From NCBI RefSeq assembly GCF_003367705.1, contig NZ_CP031425.1, positions 1,178,001 through 1,242,000 on the forward strand: a stretch of DNA of 64,000 nucleotides, read 5' to 3'. Both the position numbers and the translations under genes were made by a program. The notes under the pieces were generated by a model, which saw only the letters and a program-made list of their open reading frames with translations, was not told the DNA's origin and did no database searches. Positions 1 through 8,035 of this stretch are shown one piece after another (positions within the stretch are counted from its first letter, which is position 1; each line of letters begins with the position of its first letter). This DNA comes from Microbacterium foliorum. Lineage in GTDB: Bacteria > Actinomycetota > Actinomycetes > Actinomycetales > Microbacteriaceae.

Positions 1-1
1 C

Positions 2-544
<543 letters not shown>

Positions 545-597
545 ACGCAGCACAGACAGAGGCACGCCGCCTGAGCGGCATCGACGGAGGAGGAGCC

Positions 598-1161
598 GTG
601 GCACGACGACCGGCTCCTCCTTCGGCGTCTCCGGGGTCGTCCCGAGCCGGGGCGGCGAAGGGCTCCGCGGCGCGCGCACCCCGGTCCGCGTCGCCGCGCG
701 GGTCGGCCGCACGCGGCGCGACGGCGCGCAGCGTCGACGTGCGGGAGTGGGCCTCCGGCATCCGCCTCTCGGCGTTCTCGGTGATCATGCTCTCGCTCGT
801 CGTGCTGGGTGCCTGGGTGCTGGTGCCGACCCTGGGGACGTTCATCGATCAGCGTCAGAAGATCGCCGCGCTCGAGCAGTCCATCCAGGTCTCGGAAGAC
901 CAGATCACGGCGCTGCAGAAGGAGCGCGACCGCTGGAACGACCCGGCGTACATCACGACCCAGGCGCGCGAGCGCCTCTACTACGTCAAGCCGGGTGAGG
1001 TCGTCTATCTGATCGACGACGATCTCGACCCCGCCGCGCTGCCGCAGGAGCAGGGTCCTGTCAGCGACACCCTCGAAGAGACCCCGTCGGACTGGATGCC
1101 CCAGCTGCTGCGCACGCTCACCTCCGCCGGTCTCAGCGACACGGCAGCGGTCACGCGCTGA
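598..1161 (+). CDS. FtsB/DivIC-family septum formation initiator
   Basis: A 187-residue bitopic division protein of the FtsB/DivIC family, expected to join the FtsQ-FtsL-FtsB-type subcomplex of the divisome. The N-terminal ~50 residues are a cytoplasmic tail rich in Ala, Arg, Ser and Pro. One membrane helix follows (about 57-78), then a short coiled coil (about 83-112). The family-typical segment containing WNDPAYI and RERLYYVKPGE lies at 113-134, and the tail is acidic. The GTG start is supported by GGAGGAGG at about 586-593. It sits between eno and a DUF501 gene, the standard arrangement in Actinobacteria. The long basic tail is common in this family; its role is not known to me. Confidence 0.92.
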   Translation: MARRPAPPSASPGSSRAGAAKGSAARAPRSASPRGSAARGATARSVDVREWASGIRLSAFSVIMLSLVVLGAWVLVPTLGTFIDQRQKIAALEQSIQVSEDQITALQKERDRWNDPAYITTQARERLYYVKPGEVVYLIDDDLDPAALPQEQGPVSDTLEETPSDWMPQLLRTLTSAGLSDTAAVTR

Positions 1162-1231
1162 CCTCGGCCACCGGCCGTCGGGCAGGTGACACGACCGGCA
1201 CGGCTCCGAGCGAGCTCCCTGGCGTCTCCCG

Positions 1232-1237
1232 TACGCT
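1232..1237 (+). promoter_or_regulatory. -10-like hexamer TACGCT, leaderless start of DUF501 gene
   Basis: TACGCT begins 12 nt before the GTG at 1244, the same spacing seen at many other genes in this window. Transcription would start at or next to the start codon. No clear -35 box is seen. Confidence 0.45.
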
Positions 1238-1243
1238 GGTCGG

Positions 1244-1786
1244 GTGACCACGCCGCCTTTCCCCACGCCCACCGCCGCCGAGCTCGCCGTGGTCTCGGCC
1301 CAGCTCGGCAGGACCGCCCGCGGCGTGGTGGGCATCGCCGCACGCTGCGTGTGCGGCAACCCGACGGTCGTCGCGACGACGCCGCGGCTGCCGGACGGCT
1401 CGCCCTTCCCCACGTTCTACTACCTGACGCATCCCGCGGCGACGGCGGCGATGTCGACGCTCGAGGCCACACAGGTCATGCCCGAGCTCGCCGCCCTGCT
1501 CGCGGATGACGAGCAGGTCGCGGCCGCCTATCTGAAGGCGCACCGGTCGTACCTGCGCGACCGGAGCGGGTTCGGCGAGGTCGACGAGATCTCCGGCATC
1601 TCGGCCGGTGGCATGCCGACGCGTGTCAAATGCCTGCATGCCCTGGCCGGACACGCCCTCGCGGCGGGCCCGGGCGTGAACCCGATCGGTGACGCGGCGC
1701 TCGAGCGCTCCAGCTGGTCACCCGATCGGTGCCGGTGCGACGAGCCCGGCGCCGCCCTGCGCGACGCCGAGGCCTCATCCGCATGA
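1244..1786 (+). CDS. DUF501 domain protein
   Basis: A 180-residue protein matching the DUF501 family, a soluble actinobacterial protein of unknown function that usually lies between divIC and an exopolyphosphatase or protease gene. Family features are the N-terminal QLGRTARGVVGIAARC region, Cys-containing CVCGNP, PDGSPFPTFYYLTHP, and near the C-terminus VKCLHALAGHALA with a following NPIGD. The several Cys and His residues could bind metal, but this is speculation. The GTG start has a leaderless-type hexamer 12 nt upstream. Its stop overlaps the ATG of the next gene (ATGA), so it is probably co-translated with the protease gene. Confidence 0.88.
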   Translation: MTTPPFPTPTAAELAVVSAQLGRTARGVVGIAARCVCGNPTVVATTPRLPDGSPFPTFYYLTHPAATAAMSTLEATQVMPELAALLADDEQVAAAYLKAHRSYLRDRSGFGEVDEISGISAGGMPTRVKCLHALAGHALAAGPGVNPIGDAALERSSWSPDRCRCDEPGAALRDAEASSA

Positions 1787-3075
1787 CGGCGCGCCGGATG
1801 CTGCGCAGCGGCGTCGTGCTCGCGACGATCATGGCATCCGTCCTGCTCCTCGGCGCGTCGGCCACCCCGCCTCCGGTGCCCGACGACCCCGCCGATCCGG
1901 TGCGCGCGTCCGAGTACTGGCTCGACGGCGCCCGCATCCGCGACGCGTGGCAGACGACTCGCGGCGACGGTGTGACGATCGCGGTCATCGACACGGGCAT
2001 CGGCAAGGTCCCGGGGGTGTTCGACGGCGCGGTCACCGACGGCACGGATGTGTCGGGCACCGGCTCGCCCGACGGCCGCACCCCCGTGGGCGCGATCGAC
2101 GGCAACCACGGTTCGTGGGTGGCCTCGCTGGCGGCGGGGCGCGGTGCCGCCGACGGCAAGGGGATGATCGGCGTGGCGCCCGAGGCCGATCTGCTGTCGA
2201 TCTCGGTCGGCTTCGGTGCCGCCGCGGCGGTGCCCTTCACCGAGCAGGTCGCCAAGGCGATGCGCTGGGCGGTCGACAACGGCGCCGACATCATCAACCT
2301 CTCCTTCACCACCAACACCCTCGACTGGGACAAGAGCTGGGACGACGCGTTCCTGTACGCGTTCGAGCACGATGTCGTGGTGGTCGTCGCGGCCGGCAAC
2401 CGGGGGAGCGGCACCGACATCATCGGCGCCCCGGCCACGATCCCCGGCGTGCTCACGGTCGGCGGTGTCGATCAGACCGGGACAGCCAGCCTCGAGGCAT
2501 CGACCCAGGGCATCACGATCGGCATCGCCGCCCCGAGCGAAGGACTGCTCGGCGTCTCGGCCGACGGCACGGTGGTCTCGTGGCGGGGCACCAGCGGCGC
2601 GGCGCCGATCGTGGCGGGGATCGCGGCGCTGATCCGATCGGCGCACCCCGACCTCGACGCGGCCAACGTGATCAACAGGATCATCAGGACCGCCATCCCG
2701 GTCGAGGGGATGTCGAAGACCCCGGATCCGCTGTACGGCTACGGTCTCATCGACGCCGAAGCGGCCCTGAACGCCGATCTGCCGTCGGTCGCCGAGAACC
2801 CGATGGGCGACCTCGCCGAGTGGATCCGTCTGTATCGCCGGGCCGAGACCGCGCCGCAGCCGGTTCCCACCGCGACGCCGGTGGCGGTGCCGCCGCTGCC
2901 CGATGCCGATGCGCCGACGGAGGCCGGTTCACCGCTGCTTCCCAGCGCTGAATCGCTGCGCTACGGTACCCTGCCGCTCATCGCCCTCACAGTCCCTGGT
3001 ATCCTGATAGCGCTTGGCGTCACCGCAGCTGCCCGGCGTATCCGCTCGGCGCGCATTCGCACGCCACATTCCTGA
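1783..3075 (+). CDS. Subtilisin-like (S8) serine protease, mycosin-type membrane-anchored
   Basis: A 430-residue exported S8-family serine protease. The ATG at 1783 overlaps the preceding stop; a longer in-frame GTG start at 1729 would run 58 bp into DUF501 and is less likely. A signal peptide is followed by the catalytic triad Asp70 (AVIDTGIG), His109 (GNHGSWV) and Ser271 (RGTSGAAP), with oxyanion Asn206 (VAAGN). A proline-rich linker (about 340-385) leads to a C-terminal membrane helix and a short basic cytoplasmic tail, the layout of mycosins (MycP). Mycosins usually accompany ESX/type VII secretion genes, but none are nearby, so the substrate is unknown. The following ndh gene starts 21 bp downstream. 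Confidence 0.9.
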   Translation: MTARRMLRSGVVLATIMASVLLLGASATPPPVPDDPADPVRASEYWLDGARIRDAWQTTRGDGVTIAVIDTGIGKVPGVFDGAVTDGTDVSGTGSPDGRTPVGAIDGNHGSWVASLAAGRGAADGKGMIGVAPEADLLSISVGFGAAAAVPFTEQVAKAMRWAVDNGADIINLSFTTNTLDWDKSWDDAFLYAFEHDVVVVVAAGNRGSGTDIIGAPATIPGVLTVGGVDQTGTASLEASTQGITIGIAAPSEGLLGVSADGTVVSWRGTSGAAPIVAGIAALIRSAHPDLDAANVINRIIRTAIPVEGMSKTPDPLYGYGLIDAEAALNADLPSVAENPMGDLAEWIRLYRRAETAPQPVPTATPVAVPPLPDADAPTEAGSPLLPSAESLRYGTLPLIALTVPGILIALGVTAAARRIRSARIRTPHS

Positions 3076-3096
3076 CTCCCGAGGAGTTGTCCCCCT

Positions 3097-4614
3097 GTGC
3101 CTCAGAACAGCACTGTGCCCAAGATTCTGATCGTCGGTGGAGGCTACGCAGGCTTCTACACGGCGTGGAAGCTGGAGAAGCACCTTCGCAAGGGCGAAGC
3201 AGACGTCACCATGGTCGACCCGCTGCCGTACATGACGTACCAGCCCTTCCTTCCCGAGGTGGCCGCCGGCTCGATCGAAGCCCGCCACTCGGTGGTCGCC
3301 CACCGTCGTCACCTGAAGCGCACGAACGTGCTCACCGCCAAGGTGACGAACATCAACCACGCCGACAAGGTGGCCACGATCACCCCGCCGCTGGGTGAGC
3401 CGTACGAGTTCGCGTACGACCAGATCGTCGTCACGGCGGGTGCCGTCTCGCGCACCTTCCCGATCCCCGGCATCGCCGACAACGCGATCGGGCTGAAGAC
3501 GATCGAAGAGGCTGTCGCCATCCGCGACCGCGTCATGTCGAACTTCGACAAGGCGTCTTCGCTCCCGGCCGGCCCCGAGCGCGACCGTCTGCTGACCGTC
3601 GTGGTCGTCGGCGGCGGCTTCGCCGGCATCGAGGTGTTCGCCGAGCTGCGCTCGCTCGCCTCGTCGCTGGTGAGCAGGTACCCGCAGCTGCGCTTCGAGG
3701 ACACGCACTTCCACCTGATCGAGGCGATGGGGCGCATCATGCCCGAGGTCTCGCTGCAGACGAGCGAGTGGGTCCTCAAGGACCTCGCGAAGCGCGGCGC
3801 CAACGTGCACCTCGACACCCAGCTCACCAGTGCCGTCGACGGCAACGTCGAGCTCTCCACCGGAGAGGTCATCCCGACCGACGTGATCGTCTGGACCGCC
3901 GGTGTCATGGCGAACCCGACCGTCGTGCGCGGCGGCGACCTGCCGGTCGAGGAGCGCGGTCGCATCCAGACCCGCGCCGACCTCCGCGTGGGCACCCCCG
4001 AGGCATTCGTCCCCGGAGCCTGGGCCGCCGGTGACGTGTCGGCCGTTCCCGACCTCTCGGGTGGCGGCGTCGGCGGCTTCTGCGTGCCCAACGCCCAGCA
4101 CGCCGTCCGTCAGGCGAAGCTGCTCGCGAAGAACCTCGTCGCCGTGCTGCGCGGTGAGGATCCCAAGGAGTACTTCCACAAGAACCTCGGTGCGGTCGCG
4201 GGTCTCGGCCTGTACAACGGCGTCTTCCAGTCCGGCAAGATCGCGCTCAAGGGCTTCGTCGCCTGGGTCGCGCACCGCGGCTACCACGGCCTCGCGATGC
4301 CCACGTGGGAGCGCAAGTTCCGCGTGATCTGGGGCTGGTGGAACAACCTGTGGCTCGGCCGCGACCTCGTGAACCTCGAGACCGTGCAGAACCCGCGGTA
4401 CGTCTTCGAGGAGTTCGCGGCACGTCCGCGCCCCGCGGCCGACGCCCCCGCCGCTCCTGCGACGAAGGCCGACGCGCCGAAGGCCGCCGAGCCGAAGGCT
4501 GCCGCCGCGAAGGCTCCTGCGGCCAAGAAGACCGCAGCGAAGAAGGCTCCGGCTCCGGCCACGACCGACCCCGCTGAGCACGCCGACGCGACCGAGAAGG
4601 CCGCTGCCAAGTAG
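3097..4614 (+). CDS. ndh: Type II NADH dehydrogenase (NDH-2) with Ala/Lys-rich tail
   Basis: A 505-residue FAD-dependent NADH:quinone oxidoreductase (non-proton-pumping, peripheral membrane) that feeds electrons into the quinone pool. The dinucleotide-binding motif GGGYAGF lies at about 14-20, a second Rossmann motif VVVGGGFAGIEV at about 169-180, and AAGDVSAVPD near 309 is the FAD-binding segment. The last ~60 residues are low-complexity Ala/Lys/Pro repeats (KAPAAKKTAAKKAPAP), not part of the catalytic fold. The GTG start is supported by GAGGAG at 3081-3086. A strong hairpin terminator follows the stop. Call secure for the family; the role of the tail is unknown. Confidence 0.92.
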   Translation: MPQNSTVPKILIVGGGYAGFYTAWKLEKHLRKGEADVTMVDPLPYMTYQPFLPEVAAGSIEARHSVVAHRRHLKRTNVLTAKVTNINHADKVATITPPLGEPYEFAYDQIVVTAGAVSRTFPIPGIADNAIGLKTIEEAVAIRDRVMSNFDKASSLPAGPERDRLLTVVVVGGGFAGIEVFAELRSLASSLVSRYPQLRFEDTHFHLIEAMGRIMPEVSLQTSEWVLKDLAKRGANVHLDTQLTSAVDGNVELSTGEVIPTDVIVWTAGVMANPTVVRGGDLPVEERGRIQTRADLRVGTPEAFVPGAWAAGDVSAVPDLSGGGVGGFCVPNAQHAVRQAKLLAKNLVAVLRGEDPKEYFHKNLGAVAGLGLYNGVFQSGKIALKGFVAWVAHRGYHGLAMPTWERKFRVIWGWWNNLWLGRDLVNLETVQNPRYVFEEFAARPRPAADAPAAPATKADAPKAAEPKAAAAKAPAAKKTAAKKAPAPATTDPAEHADATEKAAAK

Positions 4615-4627
4615 TCGATCCGTCTGC

Positions 4628-4667
4628 ACGAACGGCCCCCGCGATTCTCCGCGCCGGGGCCGTTCGT
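4628..4667 (+). terminator. Rho-independent-type hairpin after ndh
   Basis: A perfect 12-bp stem (ACGAACGGCCCC / GGGGCCGTTCGT) with a 16-nt loop, 14 bp after the ndh stop. There is no long T tract, as is usual in high-GC actinobacteria. Confidence 0.7.
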
Positions 4668-4728
4668 CGTCTCCCGGTCGGCAGCGCGTTCGCACACGAT
4701 TCATAGGTGATCCCGCTAGCGTCGAGAT

Positions 4729-4830
4729 CAGCAAGGGGAGTACTCCCGTCTGCGGTGGAGTCGTCATTACGGGCATGAAGTCGTGCCCCGGCCCACCGGC
4801 CCCTCGGGGCGGAGGAGACCTGGCGTCCGT
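4729..4830 (+). ncRNA. Candidate yybP-ykoY-type (Mn2+) riboswitch
   Basis: The untranslated region between ndh and the next gene contains AAGGGGAGTA at about 4733-4742 and, some 70 nt later, GGAGGAGACCTGGCG at 4811-4825. These resemble the conserved GGGGAGUA and AGACCU elements of yybP-ykoY manganese riboswitches, with GC-rich stems between them (GCCCCGG / CCTCGGGGC near 4784-4810). A possible -10 element TAGCGT lies at 4717-4722. These riboswitches normally control Mn2+ exporters (TerC, MntP, P-type ATPases), yet the downstream gene is an unrecognised protein. The call rests on motif resemblance; a covariance-model search would settle it. Confidence 0.5.
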
Positions 4831-4917
4831 ATCCACGGACGGCCATGGCATCCCCTCTTCGCCTTGATCGGGTCGAGACTCCGTGGCTGTCCCCTCGCCA
4901 TCGAAGGAACCACGACC

Positions 4918-5814
4918 ATGGCAAAGCTCTCCCGTCTGATCGGTCTCGCCGCGAAAGCGATCGAGTCGCACGTCTCCTCCGACCGGGGAGGTCAGGACGC
5001 ACCGTGGTCTGCGGCCCGGCCGTCGGCCCCTTCGGCTCCCCAGGCCCACACGCCTCCGGCTCAGGGCCACACGCCTCCGGCGCCGGGTGGATACGCGCCT
5101 CCGGCGCCGGGTGGATACGCGCCTCCGGCGCAGGGCGGCACTCGGGGGTCCTCGGCGGTCTCGGACGCCGATCGTGCGGCGATCGCCCGCTACGACTACC
5201 TGCTGCAGACCGCTGATCCGCACCGCATCGAGCAGATGCACAGGGAGGCCTTCGATCGCCTCACACCGGCACAGCGGGCGCAGGTGCAGGAGCGCATGCA
5301 GGCCGAGCTCCCCTCGGGCGAGCGCCCCTCGTCCGCCTCATCCCACGACCTCGCGAGGGCCGCAGGGCGCACCGAGGCGACGTCGCCGGGGCGTATGCGC
5401 TCGCTGCTCTCCCGAGTGCGCGGAGGCGGTGCGGGTGGGGGCGGCGGCAGGGTCGTCGGTGGCATGGTCGTCGGTGGCGCGGCCGTCGGCGGCGCGGCGG
5501 TCGGCATTCTGGGAGCCGTCGCCGGGGGAGCGGTCCTGAGCTCCGTCGCCGGCCCGCTGCTCGAGCAGGCCGCGGGTCTCGGTGTCGACTTCGACGCCCT
5601 GGCGCAGGGCCTCGACGTCGAATCGCTCATGCAGGGCGTCGACCTCGAGGGGCTCGTCGGCGGTGTGGACGTCGACGGGATCGGCGGCGCGGCCGAGGGA
5701 CTGCTCGGATCCGCGGGAGAGACGGTCTCGGGCCTCGGCGAGACCGCGAGCGGATGGGGAGAGCGTCTGGGAGACCTCGGGATCCCCGGCATCCGCGACC
5801 TCTTCGGCCGATGA
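4918..5814 (+). CDS. Unrecognised protein with PPA repeats and glycine-zipper segment
   Basis: A 298-residue protein whose function I do not recognise. The ATG at 4918 directly follows the leader with the candidate manganese riboswitch. An N-terminal segment (MAKLSRLIGLAAKAIE) is followed by a tandem Pro-rich linker, roughly 40-75, made of repeats such as GGYAPPAP. A charged helical region (about 82-130) contains ADRAAIARYDYLLQTADPHR and MQAELP. A very Gly/Val/Ala-rich stretch (about 165-210, with VVGGMVVGGAAVGG) could insert in or associate with a membrane. The C-terminus repeats acidic units such as LDVESLMQGVDLEGLVGG. No transporter or ATPase motif is visible despite the riboswitch context. 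Confidence 0.75.
   Translation: MAKLSRLIGLAAKAIESHVSSDRGGQDAPWSAARPSAPSAPQAHTPPAQGHTPPAPGGYAPPAPGGYAPPAQGGTRGSSAVSDADRAAIARYDYLLQTADPHRIEQMHREAFDRLTPAQRAQVQERMQAELPSGERPSSASSHDLARAAGRTEATSPGRMRSLLSRVRGGGAGGGGGRVVGGMVVGGAAVGGAAVGILGAVAGGAVLSSVAGPLLEQAAGLGVDFDALAQGLDVESLMQGVDLEGLVGGVDVDGIGGAAEGLLGSAGETVSGLGETASGWGERLGDLGIPGIRDLFGR
5047..5138 (+). repeat. In-frame ~21-24-bp tandem repeats encoding a PPA linker
   Basis: Four consecutive imperfect units built around CACACGCCTCCGGC and GGATACGCGCCTCCGGC. They encode a flexible Pro-rich linker in the gene at 4918 and probably vary in copy number between strains. Confidence 0.8.
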
Positions 5815-5894
5815 GCGGCGCACCGAACGCTCAGGGTCGGCGCGCAGGACTCGCCTAGCATGGGCGCACTGCCACAGACAGAGACGAGCCCGTC

Positions 5895-6596
5895 ATGAGC
5901 CCCGCCACTGCCATCGCGAACACCGCCGATCACGGCTTCACCGGACTGACCGGGTTCGCGGCCGACATCCTCACCGCCCTCGGCGACATCGGCGTCGGCA
6001 TCCTCGTGTTCATCGAGGTGCTGATCCCCCCGATACCGAGTGAGGTCATCCTGCCGTTCGCCGGCTACCTCAGCCAGAGCGGCGATCTGCAGCTGGGATG
6101 GCTGATCTTCTGGAGCACGCTCGCGTCGTGGGTCGGCGCCCTGCTGCTGTACGCACTGGGACGGGCCATCGGGATGGAGCGCGCGGTGCGCCTGCTCGCC
6201 GCCACGCGCCTGGTCAGCAGATCCGACCTCGAGCGCGGCGCGAACTGGTTCGCGCGCAGTGGCGGGTGGACCGTCCTGGTCGGGCGGATGGTGCCGGGGG
6301 TCCGCTCCCTCATCTCCATCCCCGCCGGGGCGTCGCGCATGGGCCTGGTCAGGTTCAGTGCGTACACGATCATCGGCAGCGGGGCGTGGAACGCCATGCT
6401 CATCGGTGTGGGCGCGGCGCTCGGGACCCAGCACGAGCGGCTGGAGCACTACCTCGGCTACCTCGACTATGCCGTCTACACGGCCATCGCGGTGGCGCTG
6501 CTCGTGCTGGTGCTCCGGCGGGTGCGTGAGGCGCGCTCCCTGCGGTCGCGCTCGTCGAAGGCGGACGCCGCCGCCGTCGACGGCATGGCGGACTGA
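5895..6596 (+). CDS. DedA-family membrane protein
   Basis: A 233-residue polytopic membrane protein of the DedA (SNARE-associated/VTT) family, implicated in recycling of undecaprenyl-phosphate and other lipid carriers and in envelope homeostasis. Typical features are an N-terminal hydrophobic segment ending in EVLIPPIPSEVILPFAG (about 40-56), a central GRAIG loop, and the conserved amphipathic stretch VGRMVPGVRSLISIPAG (about 133-149), followed by a final helix and basic tail. A possible -10 hexamer TAGCAT lies at 5858-5863. It is monocistronic, with the tRNA gene convergent downstream. Specific substrate cannot be assigned. Confidence 0.9.
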   Translation: MSPATAIANTADHGFTGLTGFAADILTALGDIGVGILVFIEVLIPPIPSEVILPFAGYLSQSGDLQLGWLIFWSTLASWVGALLLYALGRAIGMERAVRLLAATRLVSRSDLERGANWFARSGGWTVLVGRMVPGVRSLISIPAGASRMGLVRFSAYTIIGSGAWNAMLIGVGAALGTQHERLEHYLGYLDYAVYTAIAVALLVLVLRRVREARSLRSRSSKADAAAVDGMAD

Positions 6597-6614
6597 CGCG
6601 GCGGATGCCGGGCG

Positions 6615-6687
6615 TGCCCCCGCTGGGACTCGAACCCAGACTGAAGCGATTTTAAGTCGCCTGCCTCTGCCATTGGGCTACGGGGGC
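6615..6687 (-). tRNA. tRNA-Leu (anticodon UAA) with short variable arm
   Basis: A 73-nt cloverleaf on the minus strand: 7-bp acceptor stem GCCCCCG/CGGGGGC, D arm with GGCAGAGGC, anticodon stem GGCGA/TCGCT with loop CTTAAAA (anticodon TAA), T arm CTGGG TTCGAGT CCCAG, and discriminator A73. CCA is not encoded. The anticodon reads UUA (Leu) and A73 fits leucine identity, but the variable loop has only 5 nt, whereas leucine tRNAs are normally class II with a long variable arm. UUA codons are very rare in such high-GC genomes. Confidence 0.88.
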
Positions 6688-6775
6688 GTGGCCCTGGTCA
6701 GCCTATCGGGGAGCAGAGGCCCGTCCGGCGTCGAAACCCGGTGCCGCGAGGGGTGAATCCCGGTGCCTCACGCCG

Positions 6776-6781
6776 TATGGT
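6776..6781 (+). promoter_or_regulatory. -10-like hexamer TATGGT before the PLP-enzyme gene
   Basis: It begins 12 nt before the GTG at 6788, matching the leaderless spacing found across the window. A GGGGGAG just before the start could alternatively act as a ribosome binding site. Confidence 0.35.
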
Positions 6782-6787
6782 GGGGGA

Positions 6788-8035
6788 GTGCTCGACCTCA
6801 CAGCCGAACTGAGCCCGATCGAGGCTCGCCACCCCGTCGCCCCCGAGTGGGACGATCCTGCGCGCTACTGGTCGAGGCTGTCGGCCGCGACGGGGCACCT
6901 GCCCGCGCCGGTCGCGGTGATCGACCGCGAGGCGCTGCGGTACAACGCGATGGATCTGCTCGCGCGGTCGGGCGGCCTGCCCATCCGCGTCGCCTCGAAG
7001 TCGGTGCGCGTGCGCGCGGTGCTGGACGCCGTCCTCGCGCTGCCCGGCTACCACGGCATCCTCGCCTTCACGCTCGCCGAGGCACTCTGGCTCGCCGCCG
7101 ATCACGACGACATCATGCTCGGGTACCCGACGGTCGACCGGGCCGGACTCGCTCAGCTCTTCGCCGACGAGGATGCCGCGCGTCGGATCACCCTCATGGT
7201 CGACGACCCCGCCCACCTCGACGTCATCGACAGCGTGGCGGCCCCCGGTGCGCGGCCCGAGATCCGAGTGGCGATCGACGTCGATGCGTCCTGGCGGTCC
7301 GCGCTGCTGGGGCACATCGGGGTGCGCCGCTCCGCACTGTTCACGGCGGGCGAGGTCGCGGCGTTCGCGCGGCGCGTGGTAGCCCGGCCCGGATTCCGTC
7401 TCGTGGGTCTGCAGATGTACGACGCGCAGATCGCCGGCCAGGGCGATGACGCGGGCCCCGATGCGCCGCTGATCCGCCTGGTGCAGGCGCGCTCGCGGAC
7501 GGAGCTGCGTGAGCGCCGCGCGGCGATCGTCGCGGCCGTGGCCGACGTCACCGCGCTGGAGCTCCTCAACGGCGGCGGCACGGGCTCGCTCGAGTTCTCC
7601 GGCAGCGACGAGTCGCTGACCGAGGCGAGCGCCGGCAGCGGCCTGCTCGGCGGTCATCTCTTCGACGGCTACCGGTCGTTCCGTCCCGCTCCGGCATCCG
7701 CCTTCGCCTTCGACGTCGTCAGGCGCCCGGCCGCAGACATCGCGACGGTACTGGGCGGCGGATGGATCGCGTCCGGTCCGGCTGTCGCGTCGCGGCAGCC
7801 GCTGCCCGTGTGGCCGCAGGGGCTGCGCACGCTCCCTCGAGAGGCGGCCGGCGAGGTGCAGACGCCGCTGCAGGGTCGCGCCGCCGAGCATCTCGGGGTG
7901 GGAGACCGGGTGTGGTTCCGGCATGCGAAGAGCGGTGAGCCCGCCGAGCGCATCGACCGCTATCACCTCGTGTCGCGCGATGAGGTCGTCGACGAGCTGC
8001 CCACGTATCGCGGCGAGGGAAAGGCGTTCCTGTGA
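6788..8035 (+). CDS. PLP-dependent amino acid deaminase/aldolase (alanine racemase-fold)
   Basis: A 415-residue fold-type III PLP enzyme related to D-threonine aldolase and D-serine dehydratase-like proteins, often annotated as amino acid deaminase/aldolase. The alanine-racemase-type barrel begins near residue 38 (VAVIDREAL); the presumed PLP lysine is in RVASKSVR at about 68-75. A C-terminal D-threonine-aldolase-like domain ends in FRHAKSGEPAERIDRYHLV, containing likely metal-binding His residues. The stop overlaps the next start (GTGA), so it is translationally coupled to a sugar-lactone oxidase. The pairing suggests a shared catabolic pathway, but the substrate cannot be read from sequence. 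Confidence 0.8.
   Translation: MLDLTAELSPIEARHPVAPEWDDPARYWSRLSAATGHLPAPVAVIDREALRYNAMDLLARSGGLPIRVASKSVRVRAVLDAVLALPGYHGILAFTLAEALWLAADHDDIMLGYPTVDRAGLAQLFADEDAARRITLMVDDPAHLDVIDSVAAPGARPEIRVAIDVDASWRSALLGHIGVRRSALFTAGEVAAFARRVVARPGFRLVGLQMYDAQIAGQGDDAGPDAPLIRLVQARSRTELRERRAAIVAAVADVTALELLNGGGTGSLEFSGSDESLTEASAGSGLLGGHLFDGYRSFRPAPASAFAFDVVRRPAADIATVLGGGWIASGPAVASRQPLPVWPQGLRTLPREAAGEVQTPLQGRAAEHLGVGDRVWFRHAKSGEPAERIDRYHLVSRDEVVDELPTYRGEGKAFL

Noticed and set aside
1729..1782. A longer start for the S8 protease at GTG 1729
   Set aside because: It would overlap DUF501 by 58 bp, whereas ATG 1783 gives the usual ATGA overlap and a normal signal peptide.
2929..5241. A 770-codon open frame on the minus strand opposite the end of the protease gene, ndh and the start of the unknown gene
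   Set aside because: It is an artefact of high third-position GC; its translation is low-complexity Arg/His/Asp-rich and the opposite strand holds clear genes with motifs.
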